Source: Thermodesulfobacteriota bacterium
GTDB lineage: Bacteria > Desulfobacterota_D > UBA1144 > Nemesobacterales > UBA2774
Length of the DNA stretch: 64,000 bases
Assembly: GCA_035325995.1 (NCBI GenBank)
Contig: DAOKYU010000002.1
Coordinates: 310,001-374,000 of the forward strand
Direction: 5' to 3'
The position numbers and the translations under genes are program-made. The stretch's first letter is position 1; each line of letters opens with the position of its first letter. Positions 60,737 to 64,000 of this stretch are shown piece by piece. The notes beneath the pieces were generated by a model. It worked only from the letters and a program-made list of their open reading frames with translations. It did no database searches and was not told where the DNA came from.

Positions 60737-60872
60737 TCTAATGTAAATTCAGGTAATTCCATCTTTTAATGATATTTAAGTTAGATTATTGATTCAATAC
60801 CCCGCTTTATAAAATTTTTTTCCGTAGTAAGATTGGGAAGGATACAAATAACCCCGCCGAAGGAGAGAATTC

Positions 60873-61427
60873 ATGGATTTTTTGAAGAAAGAAGACACGG
60901 TTCTGGTCGTCATAGACATGCAGGAGAGGCTCATGTCGGCGATGCCGGACATTCACTCGCGAGTTGCGGTGAGGAACGCGAGGGTGCTTATAGAGTCCGC
61001 GAAGGTGCTCGGGATTCCCGTGCTGGTGACGGAGCAGTATCCGAAGGGGCTCGGCGCGACCGTAGAGGGCGTGGCGGATTCGCTCGGCGAGGGCGTAAAG
61101 CCGATCGAGAAGGTGGTGTTCAGCTGTGCGAGGGCGGAGGAGTTCGCGGACGCCGTGAAGGGGCTGGGAAGGAGCTCTTATATACTGGCTGGTACGGAGA
61201 CGCATGTCTGCGTCCTTCAGACGGCGGTAGACCTCGTGAACGAGGGCTATAACGTGTACGTGCCCGCCGACGCGGTGGTGTCGAGGAACGACCTCGACTG
61301 GCAGAAGGGGCTCGAGCTCATGGGGAAGGCGGGGGCCACCGTGGGCACTACGGAGGCTTTTCTGTTCATGCTCCTGGAGAGGGCGGGGACGGACGAGTTC
61401 AAGGCGGTTTCGAAGCTGGTGAAGTAG
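60873..61427 (+). CDS. Isochorismatase-family hydrolase
   Basis: 184 residues. The cysteine-hydrolase triad is D15 (VLVVIDMQERL), K80 (IEKVVFSC) and C113 (AGTETHVCVLQTA), with the cis-peptide loop before the Cys intact. Members hydrolyse amides or isochorismate, or act as nicotinamidase/ureidoacrylate amidohydrolases; the YcaC-like short form is most similar here. ATG at 60873 with GAAGGAGAG upstream. Not in an obvious operon. Confidence 0.88.
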   Translation: MDFLKKEDTVLVVIDMQERLMSAMPDIHSRVAVRNARVLIESAKVLGIPVLVTEQYPKGLGATVEGVADSLGEGVKPIEKVVFSCARAEEFADAVKGLGRSSYILAGTETHVCVLQTAVDLVNEGYNVYVPADAVVSRNDLDWQKGLELMGKAGATVGTTEAFLFMLLERAGTDEFKAVSKLVK

Positions 61428-61482
61428 GAAGGGCTGGAAGGAAAAAGTAAAACAAAGATTTAAATCCTCCCTCGTTTTGCTT

Positions 61483-61562
61483 TGATTCCGGTCAAGATCT
61501 GTACTGGATGAACGCCTAGAAGTTAAGTGGGGGTGTCCAATTCCTCGCTCGTTCGGAATTGT
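61483..61562. repeat. Dispersed repeat, copy E
   Basis: GATTCCG, TGTACTGGATGAACGCC, then GGTGTCCAATTCCTCGCTCG and TTCGGAATTGTT. Shorter gap than copies A and C, and its 3' tail is lost. Confidence 0.75.
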
Positions 61563-61603
61563 TACCTCCAGCTTCGCTCGCAGGTTTCGCCGCGGCAGGT
61601 AAA

Positions 61604-61712
61604 GGCTGGATACTAAAGAGAGCGGGTTCTGAGCTGTACCGGAGAAACGTTTGCGCTTCAAGGTTGGGGCGTCCGGTTCTTACGTTTGCTCAGAACCGCT
61701 GGGAATGACAGA
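61604..61712. repeat. Dispersed repeat, copy F
   Basis: GGCTGGAT, GAGCTGTACCGGAGAAACG, GGGGCGTCCGGTTCTTACGT, TTGCTCAGAACCGCTGGGAA. The stem has changed to GGTTCT/AGAACC, with both arms altered together, so the hairpin is conserved. Confidence 0.75.
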
Positions 61713-61746
61713 AATGAATGGATTCCTGAATGACAAAAATGTGGTA

Positions 61747-61768
61747 GATTCCTCGCTCAGTCGGAATT
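61747..61768. repeat. Hairpin core of the dispersed repeat, partial copy G
   Basis: GATTCC-TCGCTCAGTC-GGAATT followed by GTTGGGAAAGACA. Confidence 0.7.
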
Positions 61769-61840
61769 GTTGGGAAAGACAATTCGAGAAAGAATAAATC
61801 CCCCCTGCCCCCCTTTTTCTAAGTGGGGATAAAAGGCAAA

Positions 61841-61968
61841 GGCTGGATTCCCGATACAAGCCTTGATACTGAAGAAGGCGGTGCCAGAGCAGTACCGGAT
61901 AAGCGCTACCGCTTCAGGGCGGCGGCGTCCGGTCCTTGCGCACGCTCGGAACCGTTGGGAATGACGGA
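61841..61968. repeat. Dispersed repeat, copy H
   Basis: GGCTGGATTCCCGAT, AGAGCAGTACCGGATAAGCG, GGCGTCCGGTCCTTGCGCAC, GCTCGGAACCGTTGGGAATG. The longest copy; its stem is GGTCC/GGAACC. Confidence 0.8.
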
Positions 61969-61977
61969 AATGTGGTA

Positions 61978-61997
61978 CTTCCTCGCACGCTCGGAAT
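61978..61997. repeat. Hairpin core of the dispersed repeat, partial copy I
   Basis: CTTCC-TCGCACGCTC-GGAATC, the last copy before the tRNA genes; one arm has diverged. Confidence 0.6.
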
Positions 61998-62041
61998 CGT
62001 GTTTGTTGTAGAGGGTTTTACACTCTGCGGCGTGTGTTGTG

Positions 62042-62116
62042 CGTCCCCGAGGGGATTCGAACCCCTGTTACCGGCGTGAAAGGCCGATGTCCTGGGCCAG
62101 GCTAGACGACGGGGAC
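62042..62116 (-). tRNA. tRNA-Glu (anticodon TTC)
   Basis: 75 bases: acceptor GTCCCCG/CGGGGAC, discriminator G, anticodon loop CTTTCAC (TTC reads GAA), and T arm AGGGG-TTCGAAT-CCCCT. CCA not encoded. It lies 13 bases downstream of tRNA-Lys and is expected to be on the same transcript. Confidence 0.94.
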
Positions 62117-62129
62117 GTGCAGTTGATCG

Positions 62130-62202
62130 TGAGCCGTACAGGATTCGAACCTGTGACCCACTGCTTAAAAGGCAGTTGCTCTACCAACTGAGCTAACGGC
62201 TC
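62130..62202 (-). tRNA. tRNA-Lys (anticodon TTT)
   Basis: 73 bases: acceptor GAGCCGT/ACGGCTC, discriminator A, D arm GCTC-AGTTGGTA-GAGC, anticodon loop CTTTTAA (TTT reads AAA/AAG), and T arm CACAGG-TTCGAAT-CCTGT. First gene after the promoter at 62219-62246. Confidence 0.95.
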
Positions 62203-62218
62203 AATTTTGAAGGGCTAA

Positions 62219-62246
62219 AATATATCACGTCAAACTTGCTTGTCAA
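62219..62246 (-). promoter_or_regulatory. Promoter of the tRNA-Lys / tRNA-Glu unit
   Basis: On the minus strand TTGACA (62241-62246), 16-base spacer, TATATT (62219-62224), 17 bases before the mature tRNA-Lys. Confidence 0.7.
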
Positions 62247-62309
62247 AGAAAATATACACGAAAAAGGGCGGCATGCGAAAAGGCCGCGCGGGAGCGGAAC
62301 CTGCCGGCT

Positions 62310-63551
62310 TCACGGCCCCTTTTCCGCGAGGAGCGAGCGGTAGAGCCCGACCAGTTTTTCGTTGAGCTTCCGTATGTCGTATTTCTCCTCGACGGACTTT
62401 CTCCCGGCGATGCCCATCCTTCTCCGGGCCCCGGGGTCACTGACCAGAAGGCCGAGCTTCTCCGCTATTGCTTCGGGGTCTCCGGGCTGGACGAGATAGC
62501 CCGATTCGCCGTCACTGACGATCTCGGATACGCCGCCGACCTTTGTCGCCACGGCCGGGAGCCCGGAGGCGAGGGCCTCCATGAGCGCGACGCTCAGCGC
62601 TTCCTCGACGCTCGAAAGAAGGAATATGTCGGATTCGGCGAGCCTGCCGGAGATGTAGTCCTGGTCCCTTCCGCCGGAGAAGGTTACGGCGTGTGAAATC
62701 CCCTCTTCGGCCGCGTACGACTTGAGCTTTTCGAGGAGTTTGCCTTCTCCGATTATCTCGTATTTTATCGTGAGCCCGGGGCTGCTCGCCGCGAGAATGC
62801 CGACTGCCTTTATCGCGTGTTCGAGACCCTTCTCCCTGACGAGACGGGCTATGGTTACGATCCTTATTTCGCCGCCGGGGCGCGGGGCCGGGGAGGCGGG
62901 ATAGTTGAAACGCTCGATGTCTATTCCCACCGGATGATCGACGATTCGGGACGGCTCGAAGCCCATATGCTCGATCTGTCTCCGGTTGTATTTCGATATG
63001 GCGAGGAAGAGGTCGCCCTTTTCCCTGAGGGGGGCGTATATGTCGCCGCCCCGGCTCAGGCCGAGCCGTATGTCGTAGCCGTGGAAGGTTGTGACGAGTT
63101 TTGCGGTCGTGATGCCGAGCTCCTTCATTTCGGCGCCGATGTTGCCGTTCGGGCCGAACTGGCAGTGTATGATGTCGTAGTAATTTTGCCTGAAGAAAGG
63201 GACGGCGTGGAAGAGGAACGGGAGGCCGGGGATCCCCTTTTTTATCGCCCTGTAAATCTTTAGCAGCGAGGAGGGCCTTTTGAGGAGGCCGGGCGAGTGA
63301 AGAACGAGCGATTTCAGGCTGCCGAGGGGCTCTCCGGGGTTTCTCTCGGGGTAGTGAGTCCGCGAGAGGAGGCCGTATTTCGTTATGTCTCCGTGGAGCT
63401 TTTCGGTAAATCCCCTTTCGAGCGCGAATATGTCGACGTCGTGGCCGAGATCGATGAGGCCCGTTATCTGGTTCAGGATGAAGGTTTCCGAAAGTGCAGG
63501 GAATATACCCGCCAAGAAAGCGATCTTGAGCCTGTCGGGTGCGCCGAGCAT
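62310..63551 (-). CDS. Glycosyltransferase family 4 (GT-B)
   Basis: 413 residues from an ATG preceded by GGAGGAGAGAG. The N-terminal Rossmann domain has IAFLAGIFPALSETFILNQI, a phrase of colanic-acid/exopolysaccharide transferases of the WcaL/AmsK type, and TTFHGYDIRLG. The C-terminal domain has VTIARLVREKGLEHAIKAVGIL, EIIGEGKLLEKL and the donor-binding SVEEALSVALMEALASGLPAVATKVGGVSEIV with the E-x7-E motif. It adds a sugar to a surface polysaccharide or lipid. It lies downstream of a sulfotransferase gene on the same strand, suggesting a sulfated glycan locus beyond the window. Confidence 0.9.
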   Translation of the reverse strand: MLGAPDRLKIAFLAGIFPALSETFILNQITGLIDLGHDVDIFALERGFTEKLHGDITKYGLLSRTHYPERNPGEPLGSLKSLVLHSPGLLKRPSSLLKIYRAIKKGIPGLPFLFHAVPFFRQNYYDIIHCQFGPNGNIGAEMKELGITTAKLVTTFHGYDIRLGLSRGGDIYAPLREKGDLFLAISKYNRRQIEHMGFEPSRIVDHPVGIDIERFNYPASPAPRPGGEIRIVTIARLVREKGLEHAIKAVGILAASSPGLTIKYEIIGEGKLLEKLKSYAAEEGISHAVTFSGGRDQDYISGRLAESDIFLLSSVEEALSVALMEALASGLPAVATKVGGVSEIVSDGESGYLVQPGDPEAIAEKLGLLVSDPGARRRMGIAGRKSVEEKYDIRKLNEKLVGLYRSLLAEKGP

Positions 63552-63775
63552 TGTCTCTCTCCTCCGTGTGTGCGTGTCCAGGGGCGATGCGATGTCCCCG
63601 ACCAGGCCGTCGTAGATTCCGGCCCTTTTCTCCCACGTGTGACTATCGATTATATACCTGATTCCGCGCCCCGGTCACAATCCGTCAAGCTGAAGCGCGC
63701 ATCGCCCGTGAATCGGGACGCGCTGCGCGCAGGCACGGAGACGGAGAGCTCCGGGCGAGGCCCGGCTAACTCTTC

Positions 63776-64000
63776 TTACAGGCGATATCCGAGGGATTCC
63801 ATTTTCGGCCCCGTGATTTCAGTGACCGCCGAGAGCTCTTCTTCCGTGAGGCCGGACCTGTATTTCCCTATCCCGGCGTCGGTTATCTCCGAGACCGCGC
63901 TTTCGGGAAAGAGCCCCGGGTCGACGCCCAGCCAGAGGCCCAGTCTTTCGAGCTCGGGCGCGGGCCGGGTTACGAGGTCCTCGTAACGGATTATATGAAT
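63776..64000 (-). CDS. Sulfotransferase-like protein, C-terminal end (cut by window edge)
   Basis: The last 74 codons of a minus-strand gene whose start lies beyond base 64000. IRYEDLVTRPAPELERLGLW is the PAPS-binding RYEDL motif, and LTEEELSAVTEITGPKMESLGY is the usual tail of bacterial sulfotransferases (P-x-M-x-x-LGY). It transfers sulfate from PAPS to an unknown acceptor. A 224-base gap separates it from the GT4 gene, so they may have separate promoters. Confidence 0.7.
   Translation of the reverse strand: MHIIRYEDLVTRPAPELERLGLWLGVDPGLFPESAVSEITDAGIGKYRSGLTEEELSAVTEITGPKMESLGYRL

Larger units (their letters stand above)
61428..62041. other. Gene-free repeat-rich region (cluster 2)
   Basis: About 600 bases between the isochorismatase-fold gene and the tRNAs. 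It contains three long and two core copies of the repeat family in cluster 1, plus a CCCCC...GTGGGGATAAAA hairpin near 61800-61835. No gene is supportable. Confidence 0.7.

Overview
The window is a piece of a GC-rich (about 60% by eye), Gram-negative bacterial chromosome. The Gram-negative call rests on a TonB-dependent receptor, outer-membrane barrels, several lipoproteins, a periplasmic cupredoxin and Sco1. CarD, GlnE, ATP-type PEP carboxykinase, phosphoketolase and a DtxR-type metal operon would suit an uncultured deltaproteobacterial/Desulfobacterota-like lineage. That placement is an inference; there is no rRNA or other decisive marker gene.

Layout. 0-6 kb (minus): phosphoketolase and a GH63-like glucosidase, then a small Lys/Ala-rich DUF2934 protein. 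6-12 kb (minus): a tetrapyrrole-acquisition locus, with a TonB-dependent receptor and a two-domain HmuY-like lipoprotein as one transcript ending in a good terminator, then a lipoprotein built from class II chelatase (CbiX-like) modules with a His-rich linker. 12.9-15.6 kb (plus): methanethiol oxidase (SBP56), OsmC and Sco1. 15.9-18.9 kb: an outer-membrane barrel and an SGNH hydrolase. 18.9-20.8 kb: an ECF sigma factor divergent from a two-gene cupredoxin operon; both promoters carry the same motif, TGTAACC-N16-CTCTAT. 21-23 kb: tRNA-Arg, a PrcB-like lipoprotein and bioB. 23.2-29.5 kb: a flavin split-barrel protein, a variant ferredoxin, a Crp/Fnr regulator and two tandem radical SAM/SPASM proteins, divergent from a HemY-type protoporphyrinogen oxidase.

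29.6-34.4 kb (plus): an MgtA-type P-type ATPase, an SBF-type transporter, a beta-hydroxyacid dehydrogenase and a small lipoprotein. 34.5-41.1 kb: a glutamine cyclotransferase divergent from an outer-membrane protein, then a DtxR-family regulator with a complete Mn/Zn/Fe ABC importer. Two matching palindromic operators sit on the promoters of the outer-membrane gene and of the regulator operon, suggesting one metal regulon spanning both membranes. 41.1-44.7 kb: a TPR protein and priA.

44.7-48.2 kb is an AT-rich one-gene island: an 1164-residue KAP-family P-loop NTPase, a candidate defence gene. 48.4-52.9 kb: a small basic protein, glnE and an alkaline-phosphatase-superfamily protein, tightly coupled. 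52.9-54.6 kb and 61.4-62.0 kb are gene-free regions filled with dispersed hairpin repeats of one family. 54.6-59.9 kb: BatA-like and DUF58 proteins (no MoxR), CarD and pckA. 59.9-60.8 kb is a second AT-rich islet, with a DUF6338-like membrane protein whose N-terminus appears frameshifted and a small basic protein. 60.9-64 kb: an isochorismatase-fold hydrolase, tRNA-Glu and tRNA-Lys with a clear promoter, a GT4 glycosyltransferase, and the end of a sulfotransferase cut by the window edge.
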